DNA from: Clostridia bacterium
GTDB lineage: Bacteria > Bacillota > Clostridia > Oscillospirales > Acutalibacteraceae
Direction: 5' to 3'
DNA: 37,766 bases
Assembly: GCA_017623575.1 (NCBI GenBank)
Contig: JAGAOS010000064.1
Coordinates: 1-37,766, forward strand
Of this stretch, positions 24,162-32,545 are shown one piece after another. The notes under the pieces were generated by a model that ran no database searches, was not told the origin of the DNA, and saw only the letters and a program-made list of their open reading frames with translations. Numbering within the stretch: the stretch's first letter is position 1; each line of letters opens with the position of its first letter. Position numbers and translations under genes: made by a program.

Positions 24162-24821
24162 CTACTCAAATTTTGTACCGTCTGCCAAATACAAGCCGGT
24201 ACGGATAACGGTGTAAAAACCGTTTTGCTCCCCTATTTCGGCTAAATACTTATCAACAAGTATTTTGGGATTAATATTATCCTCACCGCCTGCGGGAAGT
24301 TTAATAAAAAGGGTTAATTCATCATCTGACAAAATTTTGTACTCTTTAATTTTGGGCGCAAGGTCTATTTCTTTAGTCCCGCCCTTTTTAGTGGTTTTTG
24401 AAACAATAATTTCCTTTAGGTTTAAAAAATCCTCAAGGGTTTTGGCTGTTGCTGATGAATCTTTAAAAAAGGTAATTTTAAAATCTGCCAAGGCGATTTT
24501 TCCGCTTTTAAAAACAGGCTCCTTAAGGGCTATAACCTCTATGCCTTCGGGGCATACATCTGAAATCATTTTTTCTGCTACAGAAATATCAAAATTATCA
24601 TTTTCATCATCAAAACGAAAATCCATAACCTCATATTCACTTGAAAAACCTAAAGAAAGTGGCAAGGCAAAGGTAATGTATGGATGACGATTAAAGCCCT
24701 CTGTATACCATATGGGCACTTTAGAAAGGCGTAAAAGTCTTGTCATAACCCTATTCATATCCAAATGGGAAACGAAGCGCAAGGGTCCGCTTTTTTTAAA
24801 GAACATTCTTACATTTTTCAA
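24162..24821 (-). CDS. TIGR03936 family radical-SAM-associated protein (DUF2344)
   Basis: A 219-residue protein matching the radical-SAM-linked family TIGR03936/DUF2344: MFFKKSGPLRFVSHLDMNR, the GFNRHPYITFALPLSLGFSSE block and a C-terminal beta-rich part. It nearly always follows a TIGR03960 radical SAM gene, as here. The start is uncertain. I chose TTG at 24821 because AAAGGG lies 8 bases before it and the product then begins MKNVRMFFKKSG, as family members do. ATG at 24806 has no ribosome site. With the TTG start it overlaps the upstream gene by 26 bp, suggesting coupling. It is thought to be related to modification of a tRNA or other RNA; the role here is unproven. The stop is TAG. Confidence 0.87.
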   Translation of the reverse strand: MKNVRMFFKKSGPLRFVSHLDMNRVMTRLLRLSKVPIWYTEGFNRHPYITFALPLSLGFSSEYEVMDFRFDDENDNFDISVAEKMISDVCPEGIEVIALKEPVFKSGKIALADFKITFFKDSSATAKTLEDFLNLKEIIVSKTTKKGGTKEIDLAPKIKEYKILSDDELTLFIKLPAGGEDNINPKILVDKYLAEIGEQNGFYTVIRTGLYLADGTKFE

Positions 24822-26655
24822 AGCAAACACCCTTTCCGTATTTATTGGCACCACAACCCGCACACTTCTCGCGACAGTTTGGTGTTGTGGTTTCTTCAAT
24901 AGCAAGATTATACTCTTTTATTAAAAATTCCTTTGAAACGCCGTAATCAAGATGATCCCAAGGATTTATTTCGTCTACTGCTCTTTCGCGGTTGGAGTAA
25001 AATTCAGCAGAAAGTCCCGCCTTTTCAAAGGCGTTCATCCACAAATCATAGCTAAAGGATTCGCCCCAGCTATCCATTTTAGCGCCCATATTAAAGGCGT
25101 TAAGCAGTACCTCACCCATTCGGCGATCACCACGAGCCAAGGCACCCTCTAATGCGCTGGTATCACTATCGTGCCAGCTAAGAGAAATCTTTTTTGTTGT
25201 TATGCTGTCTCTTAGCAGCTGTTGACGACGGCGCATTTCATCCTTGGATATCTGAGGACAAAATTGGAAGGGTGTAAACGGCTTTGGAACAAAGGTAGAA
25301 ACACTTATAGAAACATTAACGCCCTTACCCTTTGGTCTGCCTTCCACATTATAATAAAGGTCAACTATTTTTTGTCCAAGCTTTGCAATACCTATAATAT
25401 CCTCATCGGTTTCGGTGGGAAGTCCTATCATAAAATAGAGCTTAACCGCAGTATAACCGCCTGCAAAAGCGGTAGCGCAGGATTTCATAATATCCTTTTC
25501 TGTTATATTTTTATTTATAACATCACGCAGACGCTGTGTTCCCGCCTCGGGCGCAAAGGTAAGACCGCTTTTTCTTATCATCTTCATTTTTTCTAATAAC
25601 TCGGGAGAGAAATTATCTATTCTAAGAGATGGTAACGAAAGGCTTATTTTATCCTCATCGGTCCATTCTATCATACGGGCAAGCAATGGCTCAATTTCGG
25701 TATAATCACTTGTGCTAAGGGATGAAAGTGACATTTCATCATAGCCTGTACTATCACAAAGAGCCTTTGCCTCAGCATTTATTACATCTGCAGATTTTTC
25801 CCTTACAGGTCTGTAAATAAAGCCTGCCTGACAAAAGCGGCAACCACGAATACAACCGCGGAATATCTCCATAACGGCTCTGTCGTGGACAATTTCGGTA
25901 AAGGGCACAACAAAGTTCTTGGGATAATATGATTTATCCATATCTGCCATAATGCGCTTATGAACAACGGCAGGCGCGCCATCTTTGGGAATATATTTGG
26001 TTATTTTACCCTCACTGCCATACTCCACATCATATAAAGAAGGTACATAAACGCCCTCGATCTGAGAGGCAAGCTTTAAAAATTCTCGCTTATCGTTACC
26101 GCCCTCAGCTTTGTATTTTTTGTAAAGGTCAATAACCTCTAAATCAACTTCCTCACCCTCACCAAGGAAGAAAATATCAACAAAATCGGCAAGCGGTTCA
26201 GGATTACAGGCACAAGGACCGCCCGCAACAACCAAGGGTGTAAGGTCGGTACGGTCGGCAGACCTAAGAGGAACACCCGACAAATCCAGCATATTTAAAA
26301 CATTTGTATATGATAACTCATATTGAAGTGTAAAGCCTATAAAATCAAACTCGCTTACAGGGTCGCGGCTTTCAAGAGCGAAAAGAGGAATATCTTCCCT
26401 GCGCATAACATCCTCAAAATCCATCCAGGGTGCAAAAACTCGCTCACACCAAATATCCTCTCGCTCATTAAAAAGACCATAAAGGATTTTCATACCCAAA
26501 TGTGACATTCCTATTTCGTATGTATCGGGAAAGCAAAAAGCAAAACGAACATCCACCTTGGATTTATCCTTAATTATGCTTCCCATTTCGCCACCGGAAT
26601 ACCTTCCCGGTTTTTGAACCGTTAAAAAGAACTGTTCAAGTCGCTTGTTATCCAC
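24796..26655 (-). CDS. TIGR03960 family B12-binding-like radical SAM protein
   Basis: A 619-residue radical SAM protein. An N-terminal Rossmann-like B12-binding-type region (CFPDTYEIGMSHLGMKILY) is followed by the radical SAM core with Cys268, Cys272 and Cys275 in RGCIRGCRFCQAG, and a C-terminal cysteine-rich tail (CREKCAGCGANKYG and two more Cys). It matches family TIGR03960, whose reaction is not firmly established. A longer in-frame ATG would overlap the M50 gene. The GTG at 26655 has GGAGG seven bases upstream and starts MDNKRLEQFFLTVQKPGRY, as the family does, so I chose it. It is the third gene of the M23-M50 operon, a gene order often conserved in Clostridia. Confidence 0.92.
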   Translation of the reverse strand: MDNKRLEQFFLTVQKPGRYSGGEMGSIIKDKSKVDVRFAFCFPDTYEIGMSHLGMKILYGLFNEREDIWCERVFAPWMDFEDVMRREDIPLFALESRDPVSEFDFIGFTLQYELSYTNVLNMLDLSGVPLRSADRTDLTPLVVAGGPCACNPEPLADFVDIFFLGEGEEVDLEVIDLYKKYKAEGGNDKREFLKLASQIEGVYVPSLYDVEYGSEGKITKYIPKDGAPAVVHKRIMADMDKSYYPKNFVVPFTEIVHDRAVMEIFRGCIRGCRFCQAGFIYRPVREKSADVINAEAKALCDSTGYDEMSLSSLSTSDYTEIEPLLARMIEWTDEDKISLSLPSLRIDNFSPELLEKMKMIRKSGLTFAPEAGTQRLRDVINKNITEKDIMKSCATAFAGGYTAVKLYFMIGLPTETDEDIIGIAKLGQKIVDLYYNVEGRPKGKGVNVSISVSTFVPKPFTPFQFCPQISKDEMRRRQQLLRDSITTKKISLSWHDSDTSALEGALARGDRRMGEVLLNAFNMGAKMDSWGESFSYDLWMNAFEKAGLSAEFYSNRERAVDEINPWDHLDYGVSKEFLIKEYNLAIEETTTPNCREKCAGCGANKYGKGVCFEKCKNVL

Positions 26656-26684
26656 CTTAGCGCCTCCAAATACAATAGTTAATT

Positions 26685-27323
26685 TCATTTTACTATATTT
26701 AAAGGCATTTTGCAATCATTCTTTTGCTTTTTTGACAGTAAAATTCCTAAAAATAAATAAAGTCCCATTAAAATCAAGGTAATATTGGATTTTGTATCAC
26801 TTAAAACGCAAATTCCAAAAGCTATAATCAGTGTTACGGTAATGATTGAAAGAGCAAATATAATTCTACCCACCGTTTGAGCTTTTAAAAAAGCTCCAAG
26901 GACTGCATTTAAAATACTTCCACCATCCAGACCGACAATAGGCAATAAATTAAATAGCCCTATAACCAACATTACAATACTAAAAGTAAGCAAAATTTCA
27001 ATGTCTGACAGATAATACAAAAAATATAAAATAAAAAAAAGAAAAATATTTAAAACAGAGCCTGCCGCAAACATAACTATTTCGCTGCTGCGACTAAGTA
27101 CAAAGCTACCTGATATACCCACTGCTCCAACCTTAAGCTCGACTCTTTCCGGCTTTGCTTTTAAAAGCATCAATGCCGCTATATGCCCAGCTTCGTGAAG
27201 CGTAATAGCTGTAATAGTCGGCAACATAAGTCCTGCCCTGTCAATATAAAGCATTAAAGTAAGAACTCCCATAAATCCCACTGATACTACAAATTTTATA
27301 CCGAAAATCGTAAATGTAATCAT
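26685..27323 (-). CDS. M50 site-2-type intramembrane metalloprotease (SpoIVFB-like)
   Basis: A 212-residue membrane protease. The zinc site is complete: HEAGH at residues 43-47 and the second metal aspartate Asp133 in LLPIVGLDGGS. Five or six hydrophobic segments surround these. Site-2 proteases cut membrane-embedded substrates; SpoIVFB releases pro-sigma-K in sporulation. The gene overlaps the preceding M23 gene by 4 bp (ATGA), the same pairing as spoIVFA-spoIVFB. A sporulation role is therefore plausible but not proven, and no sigK or bofA lies in the window to confirm it. Confidence 0.9.
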   Translation of the reverse strand: MITFTIFGIKFVVSVGFMGVLTLMLYIDRAGLMLPTITAITLHEAGHIAALMLLKAKPERVELKVGAVGISGSFVLSRSSEIVMFAAGSVLNIFLFFILYFLYYLSDIEILLTFSIVMLVIGLFNLLPIVGLDGGSILNAVLGAFLKAQTVGRIIFALSIITVTLIIAFGICVLSDTKSNITLILMGLYLFLGILLSKKQKNDCKMPLNIVK

Positions 27324-28018
27324 TTGTTTTCTATTTTTATAAAGGGTGTTGGATCTATTCTAGTGTCCCCTATTCGTATTTCAAAATGAAGGTGAGGTCC
27401 TGTAGAGCGCCCCGTACTGCCTACCGTAGCAATAATATCACCTGATGATACTTTTTCACCAACATCGGAATAGAGCTTTTCGCAGTGCCCGTAAAGGGTT
27501 TTAAAGCCACCGTGGTTTATAATTATGTAATTGCCGTAATCTCCACCTGATTTTTGGGATACTTCAATTACGCCATCCATTGCGGCTTTTATTTCTGTCC
27601 CCTTTTCGGCGGCAATATCTATACCGTTATGTGATGCAATTTCACCTGTAAATGGGTCGGAACGATAGCCGTAGCTTGAGGTTTGCACTCCCGAAACAGG
27701 TAGCACAAAGCCTTTTGATAAATCTACCTCACCCACCTCTAAAGGTCCGCCTGTCCCGTAATTTTCAGCCGTATCTTCAAGCACTAAAGAAGCATCTGTA
27801 TCCTGATTCATATTTTTATCATACCAGGTTTTTATCTCGCCAAAAAAATTCCCAAAAAAGGTTTTGATAATAATACAGATTATTATTACCGCCGCACATA
27901 TAACCCCCTGCAGAATAAATATTGAAATGTGCGGATCGTATTTTTTGCTTTTGTGCGCGATTTCAGTTGTTTCTTCTTCATTATGTGCGTCAGGTGCTAA
28001 ATAATAATCCTGTTCCAT
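27320..28018 (-). CDS. Membrane-anchored M23 (LytM) metallopeptidase, SpoIVFA-like position
   Basis: A 232-residue protein: a polar N-terminus, one membrane helix (about 31-52), a linker and an M23 domain (about 105-228). The catalytic set is intact: His130 and Asp134 in SHNGID, His178 in LYGHCE, and His209/His211 in GPHLHFE. M23 enzymes cut peptidoglycan cross-bridges. In Bacillus, SpoIVFA, which sits in this position, has a degenerate domain. So this one may be an active hydrolase or a SpoIIQ/IVFA hybrid in function. First gene of the five-gene leftward operon; the ATG is preceded by GAGAGGAATA. Confidence 0.9.
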   Translation of the reverse strand: MEQDYYLAPDAHNEEETTEIAHKSKKYDPHISIFILQGVICAAVIIICIIIKTFFGNFFGEIKTWYDKNMNQDTDASLVLEDTAENYGTGGPLEVGEVDLSKGFVLPVSGVQTSSYGYRSDPFTGEIASHNGIDIAAEKGTEIKAAMDGVIEVSQKSGGDYGNYIIINHGGFKTLYGHCEKLYSDVGEKVSSGDIIATVGSTGRSTGPHLHFEIRIGDTRIDPTPFIKIENK

Positions 28019-28081
28019 TTTGTATTATTCCTCTCTTATGGTTTTGTTTAATTATATGATATGTTATACTTAAAAAATGCT

Positions 28082-28112
28082 AAAAACCGCCTTGTTAAAC
28101 AAAGCGGTTTTT
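28082..28112 (-). terminator. Terminator after the TPR-like membrane protein gene
   Basis: AAAAACCGCCTTG (28082-28094) pairs with CAAAGCGGTTTTT (28100-28112) with one mismatch and a five-base loop; runs of T/A flank both sides. Confidence 0.8.
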
Positions 28113-28129
28113 TTTAATACTTCTTTAAA

Positions 28130-28939
28130 TTAAAATACATTGCTTATCCATAAAGCATATATAATACCAATAGCAAGAGCAACTACTGTTAAAGCTATAC
28201 CTAATATCAAATTATTTCTGTTACCTGTTGCCTTAATATCGGGTAATATATAAGAAGGATTGAGTTTCTTTAACTCTGTGTAAAATGTTTCCACCGCATT
28301 TTTATCATAAATAGCGGTTTTGCAAAATTTTATATGTCTAAAATGCAAATCAAATGTTTTTTCTAACAACCAAGCCTTTTTATTTCTATAAAATTCATCA
28401 TCATCGCAAGTTTTTTCTATTGCTGTAAAACAATGAATAAAAATTCCACTAATTTGAATACTTCTTTTTCTTGATTCATGTCTTGCTTTGCTAGTTGCAT
28501 CCAAGCTAGTAGCTGCACCAAATATACCTGTCATTGCCATTGTTCCATTGCCCTCGGTAATTGACTTGTAAAAATTTTCGCTTGCCGAGGTTAACCATAA
28601 AGCTGTTTTGTAACACTGGTCTAGAACCTCTTGAACAGCTTTTTTCTGTTCTTCATTATCGCTAATTGTATTTTTTATAAGCTCGAACACCTTTGGTAAA
28701 CAGTTTTGAACACTAGCTGCAGCCGAGGCAATTTCTCCGTTTTTTATGCTATTAGTTTTTAAAATCACAAGATAAAACATAGCTTCCCAACTGTTTGGAT
28801 TTATTGCACTGATTTCCTCATAATGCTTTAATGCAGTTGCATCATCTGAGGTTTCTCTTGCATTGCGTGCAGCTTGAAACAACTTATCAAGTTTTTCGTT
28901 TTGCTCATTACCATTTGTTTGTCCTAAAATTTCAGTCAT
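28130..28939 (-). CDS. TPR-like protein with C-terminal membrane anchor, unknown function
   Basis: A 269-residue protein I cannot name. Residues 15-65 form a TPR-like helix pair (KLFQAARNARETSDDATALKHYEEISAINPNSWEAMFYLVI). A long helical middle follows, and a single hydrophobic helix near the C-terminus (NLILGIALTVVALAIGIIYALW) suggests a tail anchor. An earlier in-frame start at 29026 would lie within the promoter region. The ATG at 28939 has GAGG seven bases before it and starts MTEILGQTNGNEQ, so I chose it. It is divergent from an XRE regulator, and XRE-type repeats overlap its consensus promoter, so it is probably repressed by that protein. Function is unknown. Confidence 0.75.
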   Translation of the reverse strand: MTEILGQTNGNEQNEKLDKLFQAARNARETSDDATALKHYEEISAINPNSWEAMFYLVILKTNSIKNGEIASAAASVQNCLPKVFELIKNTISDNEEQKKAVQEVLDQCYKTALWLTSASENFYKSITEGNGTMAMTGIFGAATSLDATSKARHESRKRSIQISGIFIHCFTAIEKTCDDDEFYRNKKAWLLEKTFDLHFRHIKFCKTAIYDKNAVETFYTELKKLNPSYILPDIKATGNRNNLILGIALTVVALAIGIIYALWISNVF

Positions 28940-28976
28940 TTTCATTCCTCTTTCGATATTTATTAAAGACAAAATG

Positions 28977-29048
28977 TAAATTCTTATCTTTAACACAATT
29001 ATAACCTCAAAATATGTTAATGTCAAGATAAATTCTTATCTTTAACAT
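28977..29048. promoter_or_regulatory. Two 20-bp direct repeats (XRE operators) around the leftward promoter
   Basis: The near-identical 20-mers TAAATTCTTATCTTTAACAC (28977-28996) and the same with a final T (29029-29048) are 52 bp apart. The second lies within the inverted repeat AAGATAA-attc-TTATCTT (29025-29042). One copy covers the expected start of the leftward transcript and the other overlaps its -35, a repression geometry. The binding protein, presumably the adjacent XRE protein, is inferred. Confidence 0.6.
28998..29026 (-). promoter_or_regulatory. Consensus promoter of the TPR-like gene
   Basis: On the minus strand: perfect TTGACA (29021-29026), a 17-bp spacer and perfect TATAAT (28998-29003). 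Both hexamers match sigma-A consensus, so strong activity is expected when not repressed. Confidence 0.75.
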
Positions 29049-29069
29049 AAAATATATAGAGGTGTTAGT

Positions 29070-29315
29070 ATGAAAATTTATGATTATAATGGTAAAAAGA
29101 ATATTTGTGGTGAAAGAATACACGAAGCCAGATGCAAATTAAGGCTCACCCAAAGTGATTTAGCCGCAAAGCTACAAATTAACGGAATAATAATTGAACG
29201 GGACAGCATATCCAGAATCGAAATAGGAACCCGTTTTGTTGCAGATTATGAATTGCGCGAACTTTCAAAAATACTAAAGGTTTCTGTAAATTGGTTATTG
29301 GGAATGGATGAATAA
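29070..29315 (+). CDS. Small XRE-family HTH regulator (second)
   Basis: An 81-residue protein with one HTH_XRE domain: IHEARCKLRLTQSDLAAKLQ, then ERDSISRIEIGTRFV and ELRELSKILKVSVNWLLGMDE, the standard ending. It shares a short divergent region with the TPR-like membrane gene, and its likely operators lie there. The ATG is preceded by AGAGGTG. The DUF3885 gene follows 40 bp downstream, possibly co-transcribed. It is distinct from the XRE protein at 269-484; their operator sequences differ, so they are probably separate circuits. Confidence 0.88.
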   Translation: MKIYDYNGKKNICGERIHEARCKLRLTQSDLAAKLQINGIIIERDSISRIEIGTRFVADYELRELSKILKVSVNWLLGMDE

Positions 29316-29355
29316 TTATTTAGGATATGTTATAATATCTTAAAGAGGTGTTACT

Positions 29356-29991
29356 ATGACTTTACTTAATCGTTTTTATAATACATTAAATAACTTTGGG
29401 ATGCAGGATATTGAATATCCTATATTTTATTCTGCTAAAATCGGAATACGCTTTGATATCGGTGATTCTTCAGAGTTGGAGGTATATTCAAAAAAGCACA
29501 CCATCAACCCCTTATACATAGAACATTGCCTTAACAAAACCACTCAAATACTCGGTTCACTTAATCCCGAACCTGATATACTGGCTATACTGCTATACTA
29601 CGTTGATGAAAATGAATTAGAGAAGGATATTAAAACTGTTTTATCCGTTGCGAATTTGCAACCGCCTCACGAAATAAATAAAAAAGAAATCATTGAGGAT
29701 GATGATGTTTGCAATACAGCACTTCTTTTATGGGACTTATCAACAACAAACTTCTCAAAAGAAAACTTATTAAAAGAAATTATTATTTCTGATTTAGGTG
29801 GTGAGCATTTATTTACAGCTTCGGTTTTCTGGATTTGCTCAGATAATAAAATAATGTTTCATTTATACGATGACAGAGGTGCTGATTTGGTAGCTTCGGA
29901 AAAATCAGCAATTAAAGATACTTACGTAAAGTTTAATAAATGGATATTGGACTACGACCGAGAAAAAATAGAAGCTGTTTTTGAGGATTAA
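29356..29991 (+). CDS. DUF3885 domain-containing protein
   Basis: A 211-residue soluble protein. The C-terminal part FHLYDDRGADLVASEKSAIKDTY followed by FNKWILDYDREKIEAVF is the DUF3885 pattern, and the N-terminal PIFYSAKIGIRFDIG also fits. The function of DUF3885 is not known. It lies 40 bp after the XRE gene behind AGAGGTG, and a very strong terminator follows, so regulator and DUF3885 form one short unit. No toxin-antitoxin or phage hallmark is evident. Confidence 0.8.
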   Translation: MTLLNRFYNTLNNFGMQDIEYPIFYSAKIGIRFDIGDSSELEVYSKKHTINPLYIEHCLNKTTQILGSLNPEPDILAILLYYVDENELEKDIKTVLSVANLQPPHEINKKEIIEDDDVCNTALLLWDLSTTNFSKENLLKEIIISDLGGEHLFTASVFWICSDNKIMFHLYDDRGADLVASEKSAIKDTYVKFNKWILDYDREKIEAVFED

Positions 29992-30019
29992 TGCCGTATT
30001 TCTTATTCAACAAAATAAC

Positions 30020-30062
30020 AAAGCCTCGTTCTGTGACCTTTCGACCACAGAACGAGGCTTTT
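30020..30062 (+). terminator. Strong terminator after the DUF3885 gene
   Basis: A perfect 16-bp stem (30020-30035 with 30046-30061), with arms AAAGCCTCGTTCTGTG and CACAGAACGAGGCTTT, around a 10-base loop and followed by T. Its orientation also suits the end of the leftward capG transcript. Confidence 0.9.
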
Positions 30063-30166
30063 GTATTCTAAAAAACTATGTCAAAAATTGCCTTATACTC
30101 ACAAACGAAATGGATACGAGGTATAAGCCAAGCTACATCTACTGACCTATTCGTAATAAATCAGGT

Positions 30167-31351
30167 CTAGGACCGGCGCCATACCATTTTGTTTACAATT
30201 CCTGTATAAGACTGAATAATTTTAACAACCTTTGAGGAAACATTTTCTTCTACATAATCGGGTACGGGGATACCGTAGTCGCCGCTTTCGTTCATCTCTA
30301 CTGCGGTTATTACAGCTTGAAGCAGGGATTTTTCATCAATACCCGCAATAACAAAGCAGGCCTTATCCAAAGCCTCGGGGCGCTCTGTAGATGTGCGAAT
30401 ACAAACAGCGGGAAAAGGATTACCCACACTTGTAAAGAAGGAGCTTTCCTCAGGTAAAGTACCGCTATCCGAAACAACCGCATAGGCATTCATCTGAAGC
30501 TTGTTGTAATCGTGGAATCCCAGAGGCTCGTGCTGAATAACACGACTGTCAAGCTTAAAGCCGCTCTGCTCCAAACGCTTTTTAGAACGCGGATGGCAGG
30601 AATAAAGTATAGGCATATTATATTTTTCAGCAAGCTTGTTAATGGCAGTAAATAGTGATAAAAAGTTAGCCTCGGTATCAATATTCTCCTCCCTGTGAGC
30701 AGAAAGAAGTATATAGCGCTTAGGTTCTAAACCAAGCTTTTCTAAAATGTCACTTGCCTTAATATCCTCTAAATTATTGTGAAGCACCTCTGCCATAGGC
30801 GAACCTGTAACATAGGTTCTCTCCTTAGGAAGTCCACATTCGTGCAGATAACGACGGGCGTGCTCGGAATAGGCTAAATTAACATCCGAAATAATATCTA
30901 CTATTCGACGATTGGTTTCCTCGGGCAGACATTCATCCTTACAACGATTGCCCGCCTCCATATGGAAAATAGGAATGTGTAATCTTTTGGCCGATATTGC
31001 CGAAAGGCAGGAATTGGTATCACCTAAAATGAGAAGCGCATCAGGCTTTATCTGATTCATAAGCTTATATGAACAATTTATAATGTTACCAACCGTTGCG
31101 CCTAAATCATCGCCAACTGCATCCATATAAACCTCAGGTGCATCCAGCTTTAAATCCTTAAAGAATACGCCGTTAAGATTATAATCATAATTCTGACCCG
31201 TATGTGCCAAAACAGTATCAAAATATTTTCTACATTTATCAATAACTGCCGCAAGACGAATTATTTCAGGTCTTGTGCCTACAATTATTAAAAGCTTAAG
31301 CTTGCCGTTATTTTTAAAGCTTACATCAGAATAATCGGTTTTAATTTGCAT
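30167..31351 (-). CDS. capG: Non-hydrolysing UDP-sugar 2-epimerase (CapG/WbjD-like)
   Basis: A 394-residue WecB-family epimerase. It starts with the GT-B N-domain LLIIVGTRPEIIRLAAVID and TGQNYDYNLN, and has GDTNSCLSAISAKR, HMEAGNRC and the UDP-binding SDSGTLPEESSF region. The family includes UDP-GlcNAc 2-epimerase (WecB/MnaA). Its tight link to the capF gene (2-bp gap, ribosome site GGAGGAATAAAAATG inside the capF end) points to the CapG/WbjD subgroup, which epimerises the UDP-L-talosamine derivative to UDP-N-acetyl-L-fucosamine. Subgroup assignment rests on context; WecB activity remains possible. Confidence 0.85.
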   Translation of the reverse strand: MQIKTDYSDVSFKNNGKLKLLIIVGTRPEIIRLAAVIDKCRKYFDTVLAHTGQNYDYNLNGVFFKDLKLDAPEVYMDAVGDDLGATVGNIINCSYKLMNQIKPDALLILGDTNSCLSAISAKRLHIPIFHMEAGNRCKDECLPEETNRRIVDIISDVNLAYSEHARRYLHECGLPKERTYVTGSPMAEVLHNNLEDIKASDILEKLGLEPKRYILLSAHREENIDTEANFLSLFTAINKLAEKYNMPILYSCHPRSKKRLEQSGFKLDSRVIQHEPLGFHDYNKLQMNAYAVVSDSGTLPEESSFFTSVGNPFPAVCIRTSTERPEALDKACFVIAGIDEKSLLQAVITAVEMNESGDYGIPVPDYVEENVSSKVVKIIQSYTGIVNKMVWRRS

Positions 31352-31353
31352 TT

Positions 31354-32523
31354 TTATTCCTCCACAGGTAGATAGAATGTATCGGGATTATTTTTATCAA
31401 ACTGTTCGTTCGCCCACATAAGGGTTACTAAATCTTCACTGTCACTAAGATTTATTATATTGTGGGTATATCCGGGCAACATATGTACTGCTTCAATTTT
31501 ATCACCCGAAACATAAAAGTTCAAAACCTCATCGTCATTGATATTTCGCTGCTGAATAAGTCCCTTGCCCGAAACAACAATAAAAAATTCCCATTTGCTG
31601 TGATGCCAATGCTGACCCTTGGTAATACCGGGCTTTGATATATTAACACTGAACTGACCGCATTTTTCGGTTTTTAAAAGCTCGGTAAAGCTCCCCCTTG
31701 CATCTGCATTCATTTTAAGCGGAAAGCTTACTTTGTGCTTTGGCAGATACGAAAGATATGTGGAATATAGCTTTTTAGCAAAAGAATTATTTGGTATTTC
31801 GGGCATAACAAGGTTTTGAGGCTGACGACTAAATGTTTCAATAAGGGTTGCAATCTCACCCAAGGTAACCTTATGTGTACAAGGTACATAGCAAAATTTT
31901 CCCTTTTCATTTGGCTCCGGCTGAGTACCACTGTAGTCACAATAATGAGCCTTACCCTCAAGTACCAACAGCATCTCACTAACAAGGTCATCAATATAAA
32001 GCAGTTCTAATTCTGCGTTGGGGTCATTTACTTGAATTGGAAGTCCATTGGCAATATTATAACAGAAGGTTGCAATAACCGAATTATAATTAGGTTTGCA
32101 CCATTTACCAAACAAATTAGGGAAACGGTAAATAAGGGTTTTATTACCGTTCTGCGCACCAAAGGCTCTGAGAAGCTCTTCGCCTGCAAGCTTGGATTTT
32201 CCGTAATCGGAATCAGCATACCGCCCAATAAGACTTGCCTGAATAGAGCTTGCAAGCATTATGGGGCACTTATTTGACTTTTCTTTTAGTACATTTAAAA
32301 CCTTATCTACAGAAGAATAATTGCCAATTAAAAATTCTTTTGAATCCTTAGGACGGTTTACTCCTGCAAGATAAAATACAAATTCACAGTCCCTGCAATA
32401 TTCCTGCAAAAGCTCTTCGGATGTATCAACATCATATTCGTATACTGTGTGTTCCTTTGTTTTTAAGGTAGCGCAGAGATTTTTTCCCACAAAGCCTTTT
32501 GCGCCTGTAACCAGAATTTTCAT
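31354..32523 (-). CDS. capF: Bifunctional UDP-sugar reductase/cupin epimerase (CapF/WbjC)
   Basis: A 389-residue protein with the CapF layout: an N-terminal extended SDR (KGFVGKN at residues 9-15, Tyr107 and Lys111 in DYGKSK) and, from about residue 275, a C-terminal cupin (GQFSVNISKPGITKGQHWHH, KWEFFIVVSGKG, MLPGYTHNIINLS). CapF works on the UDP-4-keto-2,6-dideoxy-hexosamine intermediate to make the L-talose-configured sugar for CapG. It lies 22 bp after the rodA-like gene on the same strand, behind AGAGGGG. The first enzyme of the pathway, CapE, is not in the window and must be encoded elsewhere if the pathway is complete. Confidence 0.9.
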   Translation of the reverse strand: MKILVTGAKGFVGKNLCATLKTKEHTVYEYDVDTSEELLQEYCRDCEFVFYLAGVNRPKDSKEFLIGNYSSVDKVLNVLKEKSNKCPIMLASSIQASLIGRYADSDYGKSKLAGEELLRAFGAQNGNKTLIYRFPNLFGKWCKPNYNSVIATFCYNIANGLPIQVNDPNAELELLYIDDLVSEMLLVLEGKAHYCDYSGTQPEPNEKGKFCYVPCTHKVTLGEIATLIETFSRQPQNLVMPEIPNNSFAKKLYSTYLSYLPKHKVSFPLKMNADARGSFTELLKTEKCGQFSVNISKPGITKGQHWHHSKWEFFIVVSGKGLIQQRNINDDEVLNFYVSGDKIEAVHMLPGYTHNIINLSDSEDLVTLMWANEQFDKNNPDTFYLPVEE

Positions 32524-32545
32524 TTTAAAATCCCCTCTTTACAGA

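Noticed and set aside
28130-29991. Prophage remnant or classic toxin-antitoxin pair
   Set aside because: No integrase, phage structural gene or known toxin fold is visible; only an XRE regulator, a TPR-like protein and DUF3885.
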